DNA of 64,000 nucleotides, from assembly GCA_036250225.1 (NCBI GenBank), contig JAPZLL010000003.1, forward strand, positions 1,116,001 through 1,180,000. The letters run 5' to 3'. Numbering within the stretch: the first letter of the stretch is position 1; each line of letters starts with the position of its first letter. Below the pieces are notes generated by a model. It searched no databases. It was not told where the DNA came from and saw only the letters and a list, made by a program, of their open reading frames with translations. Source of the stretch: Cercophora sp. LCS_1 (Eukaryota; Ascomycota; Sordariomycetes; Sordariales; Lasiosphaeriaceae). The translations under genes and the position numbers were made by a program. Below are positions 44,366 to 56,808 of the stretch, piece after piece.

Positions 44366-44777
44366 GAGGTGCTCAACCTCATGCTGAAGCTTTGATATCT
44401 TCAGCAAACCGATGGCGGATGGAAGGGCAGGAGGCAACGCGCTACGACGGAACTATTCCTTCTTTGGTGCAAATGCTCGTCTAACTGCGCAGCAACGGCC
44501 TAAGGCCAACGCCGGTCGCCAAACGCAATGGCTGTCACTTGACACAGCTTGGGGCAATTGTGAGGCAGCAGCCCAGCCCTCCAAACCTGAAGCTCCTCGA
44601 GAACCCAGACGGTCGGCGAAGTTTGAGCAATTGACTAAAGCTCTCACAAGATTGAGATCTTCAACACTGGTAGTATGAGGGTGTGAGGGCAGCTGTGTCC
44701 CTGGGTGAACGTGTGATCGCCCAGAGCTCGTCTATACATCCATTCCAGTCGGCTGAGTCGGAACGGCGCAGGACGTG

Positions 44778-46461
44778 ATGGCGGAGCCGGATAACGGCGG
44801 CGATGAAACCACGATTATGTCGTGTCCATTTTGCGGCTGGGAGGCTGTAGATGGAGAGGACGCAATGATGTTGGTATGTAGCCGCTTTCATCTCTTGTCT
44901 TCTTTGTGCGTTGCGCCTTCCTAATTCCAGCTCGCAACTCAACCCCACCAAGCTAACCTCGTTCCTAGCACATGGAGACAATGCATGCTGAGGGGGACTT
45001 GCCTTTTGTTGCCAAAGGCGAGGACGGCCACGTACCGGACGGAATCAACCTCAATGAAACCGAGGACCCGCCTTATGCAGAGTGTCCTGTCGACGGCTGC
45101 GGTGAACTTTTGTTGTTCGATGAGCTGGCCTACCACATCGACCTACACGCTGGAGAGGTCGAAACCGATACGGAACTCGCCCAGATTCAGAGCGACTGTA
45201 CTCGAGCCAGCGGTTCTACTTCTGCACCATCGAGGTCGCACCGTGAGACTGAGAGGCATCGGCGGTCCGACAAAGCGGCGGGCAGCAGCCAGGCAAAGGC
45301 CATATCGGCCTGGAAGAAGTTACTCCGCATGCCCGAGTCCTCTTCTTCTTCAACGTCCTCGTCCACAATGTCCTCGAGGCATCGGAAGAGCTCCAAGACC
45401 ACTGCGCCCTCAGACCACACCGCTCCAAAGAGGCTTGGGAAAAGCCAGCTGGGTAAACACGCGCATGAAGATCGCATGCCCGAGTGGTTAGTATCTCATC
45501 TTCAGAAGGGCGGCCAGGTCAAGGCCGAAGGCGTAATCCTCGTTATCGCCCAGCTGCTGGAGCAGTGTTCAAGCACAAAATACGCTTACCTCTGCCATCC
45601 ATGCGTTCACCACATCTCAAAACTTAAAAAAGAAGGTATTTTTGACTTTATACTCTTTGTTTTTCCACCCAATATTTACAGTTACTAGGTGGATTCTGTG
45701 GCTACCGCAATATCCAAATGATGACTTCGTACATCAATGCGACCAAGCTCCAGGGCTACAGGCATCTCGATCGCAAGACGCCCACAATCTTCCAAATTCA
45801 GGACTTTATCGAAGCGGCATGGGACGCTGGTATCAACAGCCAAGGCCGCATCGAGACTGGCGGCATCAAAGGTACGCGGAAGTACATCGGAACGCCCGAG
45901 GCACTTGCAATGTTCCGTCTCCTGGACATACCATGTGACGCCCAAGGGTTCAAGAATCGGGAGGAGGGCAAGTCGGAGGCGCTTCTCATGGAGTATGTCG
46001 AGAATTACTTCCAGTCTGGCGTCGAGGACCCGACTCAGAGAGTCCGCCAAACAAACTTGCCACCTATCTACTTCCAGCATGCTGGTACGTGCCACAGCCC
46101 TTCTCCCATTCTACCACCGTGTTACTGATCACTGTTGCCAGGCCACTCCATGACCATCATTGGCTACGAACGGCAAAGGAATGGGGCTAGAAATCTCATT
46201 GTTTTTGACCCCATGTTCCACGATGCATCAAGCATCCTCAAACTCGTGGGTCACAAATTCAACTACACATTCCCGGACCTAGCACTCAAAGCCTACCGCC
46301 GCGGTAACAAGTACTTGCATAGATATCGGGAGTTTGAAGTTCTGATGTAGGAATTCCCGCCATCACCATCCAGGCTTGTGCTAACGTGTTTTTCTAGGCT
46401 TCGGCCTTCCATTGCCAATTCACCACACGTGCCGGGGCCGCAAGGAACCAAACTGGAGTGA
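44778..46461 (+). CDS. C78-family peptidase, ZUFSP/ZUP1-like deubiquitinase
   Basis: 475 residues from five exons: 44778-44873, 44969-45635, 45689-46084, 46142-46346 and 46398-46461. It belongs to the UfSP/ZUFSP peptidase family; animal ZUFSP cuts K63-linked ubiquitin chains in DNA-damage responses. N-terminal C2H2 finger C16, C19, H33, H38 is split by intron 1; a second, CPVDGC...HIDLH, follows at about 65-90. A Ser-rich disordered linker (about 100-175) leads to the peptidase domain. Catalytic residues by motif: C258 (GFCGYRN), H388 (AGHSMTII) and D409 (VFDP); the Cys-His and His-Asp spacings (130 and 21) match those I recall for human ZUFSP. The last intron, 46347-46397, has a clear branch site and acceptor; without it the protein would stop 23 residues earlier at VLM. 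Fission yeast Mug105 is a related fungal member. Confidence 0.9.
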
Positions 46462-46622
46462 GCTAGTCACGAAAAAACATGAAGTCATGACCTTTTTTTT
46501 TTTGTTTGCCGAGCTGTCTTATAGGGGTATGGCGCATGGTTTTCTTCGCGCTTATCCCTTTTCTGGGCTTGGATTTCCTCCCATTTCTTCTGCTGTCTGA
46601 TGAAGCATTACGGTGCCTGTTC

Positions 46623-47354
46623 TCACGCAGTCATCTCTTTCGCAAACCAGGCCTGCAGTTTTGCGAGGGCACGACCTCGATGGGAAATCTTGTTCTTTTC
46701 AGATTTCTCCATTTCAGCATAGCTAGTCATGTTAGCGAATCGGTCACTGAATCAGCGACCGAGAAACCTACGTCTTGCCATCATACTCAAAGATTGGGTC
46801 CCAACCTGTTGTGCTGTCAGTCGTTGCTCAGAACTGCTCTTTTGCTGCAAAGCATACCGAAGTTTGTGGGTCCTCTTGCTGGCACGATCTTGCCGTCAGT
46901 GATGCCTTGGAACAGGATGGGCTCGTGTCCTGGCCCAGGTGAGTAAGCAAAGGTGCAAACTGCCTTGGCGGACTTGTCCTCATATGCGGCAAGGAGGTTG
47001 TTGAGACCATCGTGGCCAGTGGAGTTGAGGAACCACTTGCTGTTTGGCTTGTAAGTAAAGTTCAAGCCAACAACCGAATTTTGGAGTCACCGACATGTAG
47101 GGTCCCGGAAGACCGTTTAAGGCGTTGAAGCACAGGCAAGTGTCCTCCACCAAGACGGGGCCCTGGACCAGGTCGGCAGCCCTCCGGCATTTGTCAAGTG
47201 TTACCTCCTCGAGCGTGCCTTGGATTTCGATCAGGTCGAGCGCCTGGCTCTCGACCTGGATGGCGGGCTCAAGGATTGCCTTGACTTCGCCGAGCTTGTT
47301 GGCATTGCCCGTGATGAAGTTGACAATATGCCGGGCGGCGCTTGGTGTCGTCAT
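46623..47354 (-). CDS. ham1: inosine triphosphate pyrophosphatase (HAM1/ITPA)
   Basis: House-cleaning enzyme that hydrolyses ITP, dITP and XTP to the monophosphates, keeping deaminated purines out of nucleic acids. 191 residues, the usual length. Exons 47354-47095, 47039-46858, 46805-46772 (34 bases) and 46722-46623; phases close. Family marks: TGNANKLGEVKAIL near the start, VEDTCLCFNALNGLPGPY, KWFLNSTGHDGL, FGWDPIFEYDGKTYAEM and the C-terminal KISHRGRAL. It is tail to tail with the C78-peptidase gene, with 161 bases between the stops, so the 3' ends of the two transcripts may overlap. Confidence 0.95.
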
Positions 47355-48066
47355 TTTGGCTGTGTGACGGGACTTTGGGTATGTGTGAGCCAGGGGGTTT
47401 TGTTATTCTTGGTTAGGGAAACGAGGGGTTGGAGGGGCAGGCTGGGAGCAGATTTCACTGCTGTCATAACACCCCGATTGATGCATGTCCAGGGCAGCTG
47501 GGGACCCGAGGGAAGGGGGAAAAAAACACAGGACCACCACCACTACGGAGAGTGAGCTCGGCCCTGAACGGAATGATACCTTCATTAACACGTATGGGTC
47601 GAGCCTGTCGGTGACATTGAGGTAATCATGGTGCTGTGTTGACAAAGTTGCCCCCCAACCTCGCTGATAGGACTGAGTCGGGCTAAGTTAGGAGAAGATG
47701 GGAACCGGATGGTTTCATACCGTTTCCTAGGCTTCGCTGTGGTGGTAGATATCTGTGCCACATCGAGGAAGTACTCCTCTTCTTACGGGGGCTAGTCAAC
47801 ACCGCATATCGAGGACCGATAACAGCTCATGCCTCCCCTTTCCAGTACTGCCGGTTCCCGAATGCCTCTTTTCTCTATACCGCGAGATTCAGAGATGTGC
47901 TGAGAACTCATCTCTCGTCATCAAAGACCATTGACTTCCATCCCATAACACCTCCTTCCCCAACCATTTTCTCTACCACACCCGCCCAGCCTGCTCCCGC
48001 TCATGCCCATTCCTGCCTCCAAATGCAAACCTCCCAACCCAAAAGAGAAACCAAGGAGGATCATTT
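47355..48066. other. intergenic stretch
   Basis: Between the HAM1 start and the FAP7 stop, same direction. No coding frame or repeat is convincing; it must contain the HAM1 promoter. Confidence 0.45.
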
Positions 48067-48748
48067 TTACGCCGTCGCGTTATTCTCCTTCCACTGCTTC
48101 AGCCACGCCTCGATCCGGTCCAGATTCTCATCCATCTCCTCAGACGTATCACTCCTCAACTCGACCACAATCTCCTCATCATACGACTCCTTTGCCTCCT
48201 GCAAAAGCACCTCCATAATCTCCGAGTCCAGATTCTCCTGAAGCTTGATCTCGGGGTAATTCCTTGCCATCCTAAATCAGCATACCTTCCTATCGTTCAC
48301 GTCCCAATAATCACTTCACTCACCTCGCCTTCAGCCGATCGTACAACGTCTCGGTCCCGACCCTCAGCACCACGACCAAGTCGATCCAGCTCTTGGGAAA
48401 CAAGTCGCAGGCGTGCCAATCTATTATGCACCCGCCCTGCTTTGCCTCGTCCTCGATAGCATCAAGCAGCTATTATTTTTTTAATCAGCCACCATATTCC
48501 AACGCGGAAACAAAGACACAACGAAAGGGAAAAAAAAAAAAAAATGAGAAAACAAAACAAACCTTGTCCTCATCAACAATCCAGCTCTGATACTCATCAT
48601 CCCACCCCTCATGACACTCCTTATCCTTGACAATCTGGTTGACCGAGATATGCTTGAGCCCCGTGCGTTCAGCAAGCATCTCACAATGGCTCGTCTTGCC
48701 GACACCAGGCGTGCCGGTGATGATGATGTTGGGTGCAGCGCGGGCCAT
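48067..48748 (-). CDS. fap7: FAP7/AK6-type ribosome-assembly ATPase
   Basis: Small P-loop NTPase of the adenylate kinase 6 family (yeast Fap7, human hCINAP), needed for late 20S pre-rRNA cleavage in 40S ribosome assembly. 175 residues from exons 48748-48563, 48469-48324 and 48262-48067. P-loop GTPGVGKT is at 12-19; the typical LKHISVNQIVKDK, CIIDWHACDLFP and YDRLKARNYPEIKLQENLD blocks are all present. Exon 3 has two possible acceptors nine bases apart (exon starting at 48271 or 48262), both in frame; the second matches the family best. Intron 1 carries a T15 tract (48530-48544 as A on plus). Confidence 0.94.
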
Positions 48749-49591
48749 TTTTTGGTTCTCTCTTTTTCTTTTGCACGCTTGCTTGAAAGAACAAGTTTGG
48801 AAGAAAAAAAAAAAAAAAAAAAAGGGTGGGGGCAACGATGTTGAAGAAACGGGGTATAAAACTTGGGAGGAAAACTGTTTATTGAATTGGTCCGAGGGGC
48901 TGCATACTTGAGGAGGGGTGTCGTTGTTGGGCTCAAAAAAATATTTTACCAAGGGGACGGGAGCAAACCATGTGCGAGCACGCCGAAATTTTCACTGTGT
49001 GCTTGTTTTCTGACATTTCGGCTCAACCCGACGCAAAACCGCTCCAAACTGACGGGGAAAACAGCCATGAGACATGCAGCGCGTGACATCAACACAGGCA
49101 CAGGCTGTTTTCACTTGGATCTAACCCTTGTTTTCCATCACTTCATACAAATGTGTTATTGCTTTATGCATCCCTTTTTTCCGAGCGGGCGTCCTGCCTT
49201 CCCGGTCGACTAACGTACCACCTACCAACCGGCCATGAGTTGAGAATGCATCGCTCGCAACCACCTCCCTTCGCATTAATTCCCCGTCTATCATCGCGGC
49301 GTCTTTCCCCGTCTCTTCATGCCCTTCCCAGACGCCCGTCCTAGTGCTTTGTGCCTCGTCGCAGACGTCACCACGAGAGCGCTTGTGTGCACCAAAGTGA
49401 AAAAGGTATATTCCAACAAACCGGAGCATCCCCCCGAGAACTTTAAAATCTTGAGTCCTCGGTCCCATTCAACTGCCGTTGGGCCGAGCCCGCAGCGCCT
49501 TCCTAGTGCAGGGATCGCTGTTCCGCCAGGGTTTGAGGAGGGCCGAGGTCGGGCTTGGGACCGGCAAGCACACCTTGGGGCGACGCGCAAC
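48749..49591. other. intergenic stretch with FAP7 promoter
   Basis: Between the FAP7 start and the myosin stop. Apart from the A20 run nothing is seen. Frames reading into the myosin 3' end from the plus strand are shadows of that gene. Confidence 0.45.
48804..48823 (+). repeat. A20 homopolymer in FAP7 promoter
   Basis: Twenty A in a row, 56 bases upstream of the FAP7 start codon. Long dA:dT runs resist nucleosomes and are common at fungal ribosome-biogenesis promoters; length may vary in the assembly. Confidence 0.8.
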
Positions 49592-52500
49592 CTAGGCGCT
49601 CGCCGAGACAGTCTCCGGCCCCTCGTCAACCTCGGTGAGGTCATTCATGCTATGGCTGTCAAAATCTCCATCCTGGGAGCCATACTCCAGCTTCTCCTGC
49701 TGGGCGATGGCCTGTGCCGAGACAATCTCGGCCAGACGTTTGAGGCGCGGAGTTTGCAGCCCTGTGCTATGGTTAGCTCAAATCTCGGAATCACACGAGA
49801 GCCTCCGCTTACAAGAAGGGGTGTACGTCTCCAAGGCCGTGATGACGCGAGGTTCTGCAATCTCATAGGGGCCGCTGTCGTCCATATCGACAGCCTGGAG
49901 CAGCAAAACATCACTCTTCTCAGTAACTCGCGAGGCGACGGCCTTCATGATCTCGCCGTTGATAGGCTGCTCGTAGTCGGCAACGAGATACTGGTTCAGA
50001 AGCTTCTGGATCTGGTTTGGAGAGAGCCTGCATCGTGTCAGCAATGGAACCGAACATGGCCGGAGAGAATACCCACATCCAGCAGATGTCCTGGATAATC
50101 TCGATATCGTTAAGTGTTGCCTTCTTAAGTTGCAAAAGCTTTGTTGCTTGCTGTAATGTCGTCAGTGTGCATTTCAATCAAACTAAATTTCAGGGGGACT
50201 AACCATGAGATGCTCAAGCTGGAGGGTGCCCTCAGGCATGTCGTGGCTCTTGCACCACTCCTCAATACGGGTGATGTTGTAGTTGATCTGCAGGCCACGC
50301 TTCCACGAAAGGAAGTTGCGCCGCATCAGCAGGTCGTTGAACGCCGTCACGCCGACCAGCCGGAGGAGCTCCGTGATGGTCTGGGTGATGATCGAGTCCT
50401 CGAGGTAGTAGGCCTTCATGGCTCGGAACACGCTGTTGAGCAGTGACAGCAGGTTGTCCATGCTGTATGCGGGCGCCGAGTTGGTCTGCAGGAGCTTGCC
50501 AAGGAACCTGTTATTTTCATTGGTGACGAAGCCCGGCAGGGATTGCGACTCAATGATGGCCGGAATGATCATCTTGTGCAGCTTCTTCTTGAGCACCTTC
50601 ATCCACGTGTGGTAGATGTTGAACTCCAAGCTCTCCAAGTCGTGCTTGACAATCTCCAACAGCCGATCGTACTCGTAATTATCCGTCTTTTGCGCCTCGT
50701 ACCAGTCTTCAGCGAGGAAAACAAAGGAGAGCATCTCATGCACGTTAGACAACCAGAAGGCGCCGGGGTTAATAGCTTCGTCACCATCGTGCTGCATAAC
50801 CTCCTGCTGAATCGACTGCATGACATTGGCGAGGAAACGCTCCGACTCCTTGACGAAGCCGTTGTTCCACATCTCCGATGTTACGAGATTGATGAGGTAA
50901 GAGGGGAAAAGTACCTCCTTGTCCGAGGGGGGTGGGTTGGTTGCGGGCGAGGGGATCTTGAGATTGCGGATCAGGCCCATCGTCACTTCCTCGTTGAGAC
51001 CTTCCTCGTCGGCGAGCAGGTTCTCGAGTTCCATCTCGATACTATCTGCGCCAGGCGTGAAGGTCGAGCCAGAGAGGGTATTCTGGCGGTTGATGCTTGG
51101 GATAGCCATGGACACGGGGCGAGGGTTGTAAGCCATGCTGTACCTATCCATTTCGCGTGGCTCGGCTCCCGCACTCCGACGTTTGGGCTTCTTAGATGAC
51201 ACCAAGTTGATGAGGCCGGTTGGTGGTGGAGGAGCCGGTCCGGTGCCATTTGTGATTTCTCCATTGATTGGCGCATTCCTTCTTGCCTGCTCGAGAGCGT
51301 CCTGGAGTTCGGCGAGCTGCTGGCGGAGCGCGCTTTTCTCGGCCTCGTGACGCTCGCTCTCTTGGCGCGCAGCCTCGAGCTCGGTGCTGGTGGCGCGCAG
51401 GGATTCCTTGAGCGCCCTCTCCTCTTCCTGCATCCTCTTGACGTTGGCAGCCGACTCGTCGAAGCTGGCTTGGAGCTTCTTCATCTCGGCCTCCATGGCC
51501 TCGAGACGGGCTGCGGCAATGCCAGCCTGATTTGCTTCGGTCTGCAACTCCTTGGTGCGGGCCTCGAGGGCGTTGTGCCGATTTCTCCAGATTGTCACTT
51601 GTCCTTCGTAGTTGTCGACCTGTGTCTTGAGCTCCTTGTTCTGCGCCTTCATGGTGCCAAGGGACTGGGTCAGCTCGACAACCTTGTTTTCCAGTTTGTA
51701 CGAGATCTGCTTGAGATCGCGAGCCTCGGCGCGCTTGACCTTGTACTCCTTGCGAGCAGCCCTGCCGCGCCACAAGCTTTGGATGATGACAACCTTCCTG
51801 CGGTATTCTCTCCATGCACGGAGTTGCCTTCTTGACCTCCAGCTTCGCTGGATGATGAGGGCAGCGTTGCCAACCCGGGTTTCCATGATCTCCTTGCGGC
51901 GCAAGAAACCCTTCATGACAGCCTGAGCAAGAATGACGTCGTTTCTGATGCGCAAAAACTCCTTCCTCTGCTTTTGACCGCGCCAAACCCTCTGGATGGT
52001 GACGGCGGCTCTGAGTGTCCGGAGCTCCTGTGCTTCCTTGCGAGCCTTGTGTGCCCTTGCAGCTGCCTGGAAGCCGACAATAGAATCGCGGGCCTGGAGA
52101 TATCTCTTACGATAGTACTTGGCCCTAAGATTCTTCTGGATGAGGATTGCGCAGTCGTTCAGCCTGTTGGTGCGAAGGTTCTCCAAGAATGCCAGCATAC
52201 CGGCACGGAAAAAGATCTTGGTCAAGCCAAGTTGGTACTTGTCCAGACCTTTGGCCGCCGTGCCGGAGCCAAGAGCCTTCTTCAGGATGGCGTCGGCCAT
52301 CTGACGGATTTCCGAGGTCCATTGTGCAGACGGCACCAACATGTAGTAGCGCAATGCGAACTCCTCGTAGGTCCACCTGGTGGGATAACCCGCACAACTA
52401 ATACGCACAGTCTCGAGGACACCGCAGGCGCGGAGCTGGCTGAGAACCATAGGGCCCTCAAACTTCCACGCTTCCTTTGCCTCGTTGGGCTTGATGCACC

Positions 52501-54714
52501 TGATGTAGTGGACATCGGTGCTGTTGATCGTGTTCATGAGCTCGATCAAGGACGACTTGAAGATACCTCCCAGAGTGGGCTTGCGGTTGACAGCAACACC
52601 TATCCTCCTACCAGCCGCTGGCTTGACCGCATTAGAGCTAGCCGCGGCGACATCTTTCTCTCGTACTGAAGCAGCCGCCTCCAAGACCGAGCCCAGGAAC
52701 TTATTGGTAGATGCGCGAAGCACAGCCATGTGCTCATCGGGAACTGTGTCACGGTTCTTTTCTATGAAACCGTCCGACTCATATGTAACGTCGATGGCAT
52801 AGTGGCAGACGGTGAAAGCAGACTTGCCAAACCTCGGTTTCTTGTAGAACTTGTGCTTGTCCGAAGCGTAGTTGTGATGAAGCTTGGTCACGAACTGCTC
52901 GTCAGAGCCCATCGGCAGTCTGGATTCTTCATCGAGGAGCGACAGGATGCCGAGCTTGCCCTCAATGAGATCGATGCATGGCTGGTTGTCGGCAAAGTCG
53001 ATGAATGTCCAGTCGATTTGTTCTCGGAGGTATTCCTCCTGCTCGAGCTTGAAAACATGCTGGTTGAATTCCTGTTGGAGCTTCTCGTTGGCATAGTTGA
53101 TGCAGAACTGCTCGAATGAGTTCTTGGCGAAATGCTCAAATCCGTAGATATCGAGCACACCAATGAACGAGCTCACCCTGTTGAGAACCTCCTCAGTCGC
53201 AAGACTGCGGTTGATAATCTCAACAAGCCAGTCAAACAGGCTGGAGTAAATGTACTTGGCGACTGAGTCACGGACCACAATTGCTTGCGCCTGGGTCAAA
53301 TTCGACGTAATCTTTTCGCCGCGGGTGATGAGCTGCTTCTTCACAATCCACTTGGAGAACTCGGTCGCGTCGATACCCAAGATTGAGCAGGCCTTGATGA
53401 GAGATGGCTCGGTGGGGGCAAGGACGCTATCCGTGCGAGAAGCGCCAATCTTGACGTTGCCCAGGTGCAACAGACCGGCAAGAAGCTTGAAGATCTCGCT
53501 CTGCTCGGTGTCACTAACACCAATGGTCTTCAACGACTGCTTTGTCGCGTTGAACTCTGCCTTGTCGTCCACACCATCAATCGTCGGGGTATTACCCTGG
53601 TTCAAGTACTCGAACTGCTCAATGGGCAACAAACTCAGCTCCTGCCGTTCTTTGTCCGTCACACCAGCAACTAGCTGGTAGAAAATGTGGTAGTTCCTCT
53701 CCTTGAGCGGCTGGAACACCAATCTTGACCGCTCGAGCAGATATGTTCTGATCCTTGCGCCAATAATGTTGGTATCCTTGTCGAACATGATCTCGATGTA
53801 CTTGCCGAAACGCGAAGAGTTGTCGTTTCTTGTCGTTTTAGCGTTACCGAACGCTTCCATAATCGGATTTGTCGCCAGGATCGCTTCCTCCGTTTTGCTC
53901 ATGGCTTCCGGTCCCTTCTTGACTCTTGTGCTAGTTTTATCGGGAGCCTCTCGCGTCGCAAAGTATCGCATGATGTACTTTGCGCTGACCGTCTTACCGG
54001 CACCAGACTCTCCAGATACGACGATGGTCTGATTCTTGCTGTCTCGCAACATGTCCCTAGCAGATAGTCAGCCTCAGGAGCGCGGCTTCGCTTCACCCGC
54101 TGGTCGGTGTCCTACATGAATGCCTCCTCCGCGATGGCGAACAGATGTGGCGCCTGAGTGGCGCGCTGTTTCCCGGCGTAGACTTGGACCATCCCGGGCA
54201 CATAAAGCGAATCTACACGAGCGAACGGGTTGGTCGCTATTAATACTATGCCCGAATATGTGTAGATCTCTTTCTGAGCGTATCGGAGTTTGATTGCCTG
54301 CAAAACTGTTTGGCGGACACACCGTCAGCATACCGTCCTTGACCGAGAAGCAGAGGGTGGAGGCGGGGTGAATACCGGCAGGCTCGTTGAGGTGGGAGAG
54401 GTTTGTCAGATCATCGCTTGCTTCCAGCATTGTCGGATTCATCAATGGAGGGAGCGAAGAAGCGTTTCCTGACTGGAGGTCCTCCAAGGAAACCTCCAGA
54501 TTCTTGGTCTGTTGGCAACAAAGCAGCGATCAGCCATTTCGTTCTTCTTGGGATATCTTGAATCCTGGGGTCTTCCTACCTCGCCATTTTCGAGTTCGAA
54601 GACGAGAGTAACCTTTGAACCATCTACTGTCTTCTTGGCGACTTGAGACGCGACCCAGCCCTCGGTCGTGTCGGGCTGCCACGCTCTCGTCCCCACATCA
54701 TAGCTCTCCGACAT
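49592..54714 (-). CDS. class V myosin heavy chain (Myo2/MyoE type)
   Basis: Actin motor for vesicle, vacuole and secretory transport to hyphal tips, 1589 residues. Seven exons: 54714-54580, 54508-54376, 54305-54116, 54056-50204, 50150-50077, 50027-49813 and 49761-49592. Order: SH3-like N-terminus (about 1-60), motor with P-loop GESGAGKT (168-175), switch I NDNSSRFGKY, switch II LDIYGFEHF, converter (to about 775), six IQ-type motifs (about 780-910, for example ILIQKNLRAKYYRKR and VVIIQSLWRGRAARK), a coiled coil (about 915-1070), a linker with S/P-rich text, and the cargo-binding dilute (DIL) domain (about 1250-1510). The start MSESYDVGTRAWQP and the small C-terminal exons fit other filamentous fungi. 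An acidic tail follows the DIL domain and ends ETVSASA. Confidence 0.96.
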
Positions 54715-56808
54715 TGGGCGTTGTGCGACAGCTGCCGCAGCAGCGGTTTAGAAGGAGGAATCGGCGGTATTGTAGAGGCAAAAGGCGGTCGACAGCTACA
54801 AAAGACGACTCTAGCTGCGGGTTGCGAATGGGGATGTGGTAGACCAGAGGAGGGGAGCCGTTAGGCGGTCGGGACGGTAATGGGAGAAAGTCGAGGGGGC
54901 GGAGTCTCTGCGAGCTGACGGAGAGACATTCACAAAACGCTTGGGTTATGTGCCGAGGGGGAACGGTCCTCGCACCTGGCGCCGCGACAGAGCCGATCTG
55001 GGAATAAAGGACTGCCGACACGCGTGAACATGTAGGGTTCGCAGCGGAGCTTTTCGATAGGTAGCAGGACAACGTGTAAAAAGTCGGGAGACCGTGTTAG
55101 AGTTTAGGGGCTGGCTGGGGAAAAAAGGTGCATGGGTGACATGGGTCGACAAACTCGACAGGAAACAGACGGACAGCCAGCCGCCAGAACGTATCGGCGC
55201 GAAACCAGCAGAGCACGGACTTGCTACCTGCCAAACCAAGCCAACCTCGACGGCAACCCACAGCTGTTCTTGTTCTTCTATCCGTGAATAGAACCCTACA
55301 CAAGGACCAAAGAAGGCGGGTGATGACGATCCTTTTGATGAGGTACTTTGAATCACGGAAGCACTGTCAATCTGAACTCAGTCTGCTCAGGGAGCGGTAC
55401 CGGGAAACATCGCGATGGATGCACCCGCTGTAAATTCCCTTCTTGGGCTAGGCTGAGGGGGTTCCCACCTCCCCGGGATCAGGCCCGCCCCTTCTTTCCA
55501 GGTTCAGATCCCGCCTTCTCCAACCTCCTAAACCTGAATTGACTTTTTAAGGTGTGCCGCAAATTGTAAATATGTATTCAATGGTCAGCCGAGAGCATCC
55601 TAAGAGTCCAAGTACTAGATGGATATTCAGGAGAAACGATAATCTTCAACGTCCACAAGTTTTACGATGCAGGGGTCGTCACCGCCAGTGGGGTCAATCA
55701 CAACCATGCAGAATCGCTCGAAATTCGAATCATTCTCATGCATCCCCTACCTTGAGCCCGTTTCAGTTGCAGGAACGGGAAACCTGTGATATTAATAACT
55801 GGGTAATTCCTCCTCCGGTCGGTTGCACCACCAAACATGCGCACAACAACACAAACATTCGAATTGTTATTTTTGCCCACTAAGACCTGTGAACCAGAAA
55901 GAGTCTTGGAGTGCAAAAGGCTCGAGTGCTTGTTAAATGAACAAGGGGCTCCCAACCCCATCAATTCTCCATCCCGAGTTTCTCAGGCAAAGCTACTTGG
56001 GGGCAAATTGAAAATTACGCCATTGGAGCAATTGCTGTCGGGGTCTCCAGGGGCCCAAGATATCGATGGGGGGTCAGGCGTGGGGTTCTGTAGGATTCCA
56101 GCCTCCCAGCTTTGGTCTGATTCTTCATGATCTTGTCATGCTCGTCTTGACGACGAACTGGTGTGTCTGCTTTGGTTCTGCAAGATACCCCGGAATCAGA
56201 AACCGATTTGGCGAACGAAGACCCGGCAACACAAGCATTCCCTGAAAGTGATCAACTCTATGCATCCCTGGGCGTTTCATTGTTTCGGGTGTTGCGGCAA
56301 ACCAGGTTCAGCCAGGTCCACCATTCTCGACAGCAGCAAACCCCCGAAATATGAATATGCTACTGTAAAGTCATGTTCATGCAATGCTCTGAATTTGTCT
56401 GTCAAACAGCCAACAACAATCGCCACTGTGCTTTCCCTTGACAATCATCAGTTCCTCGTTGGAGACCTTGACGACTGCCGCCCCGATCCGATGTCGTTCC
56501 TTCGTGTTACGCATCCGAACTGGGTAACCGCCTCCCTTCAGAGGCATCTTGCAACGACCAAAAGAAATCAAAACGTCATGGTGCAAAGCGAAATTCCCAG
56601 ACATCCTGTCAATTGGTACGAATTATGAGTTACCAACCCATCACCACCAACCGTACGCCGCGAACCTCCGTTTCTTCCAAGCCAGGAGCCTGCCTCGACG
56701 AAGGTGAGTATGTGAATTACATCTGACGACTGTAGGGAAGCCGCAGTATGACTTTCCCGATTAAAGAGGTTAGGATCTCGCCGCCAAGCCAAGATGTGAT
56801 TGATGCAT
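54715..56808. other. intergenic stretch, myosin V promoter side
   Basis: 2.1 kb between the myosin start and the NAP1 stop, same direction. A plus-strand frame of 155 codons at 56161-56628 has no recognisable content and overlaps the NAP1 3' flank. No repeat or RNA gene seen. Confidence 0.45.

Larger units (their letters stand above)
40860..44777. other. 3.9 kb divergent gene-free stretch
   Basis: Between the Zn2Cys6 gene start (minus) and the C78-peptidase gene start (plus). The longest frames (about 140-180 codons, 43240-44240, both strands) overlap each other and carry no recognised motif. Two minus-strand frames near 43524-44236 look mildly protein-like but need frameshifts to combine. 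A dinucleotide repeat and a strong inverted repeat are listed separately. Confidence 0.5.

Noticed and set aside
49319..50098. 259-codon plus-strand frame near the myosin 3' end
   Set aside because: It lies antisense to myosin exons 5-7 and their introns, has no recognisable content and no splice partner.
51192..51986. 264-codon frame on the minus strand within myosin
   Set aside because: Shifted-frame shadow of the IQ and coiled-coil coding sequence, Gln/Arg/His-rich as expected from the frame shift.
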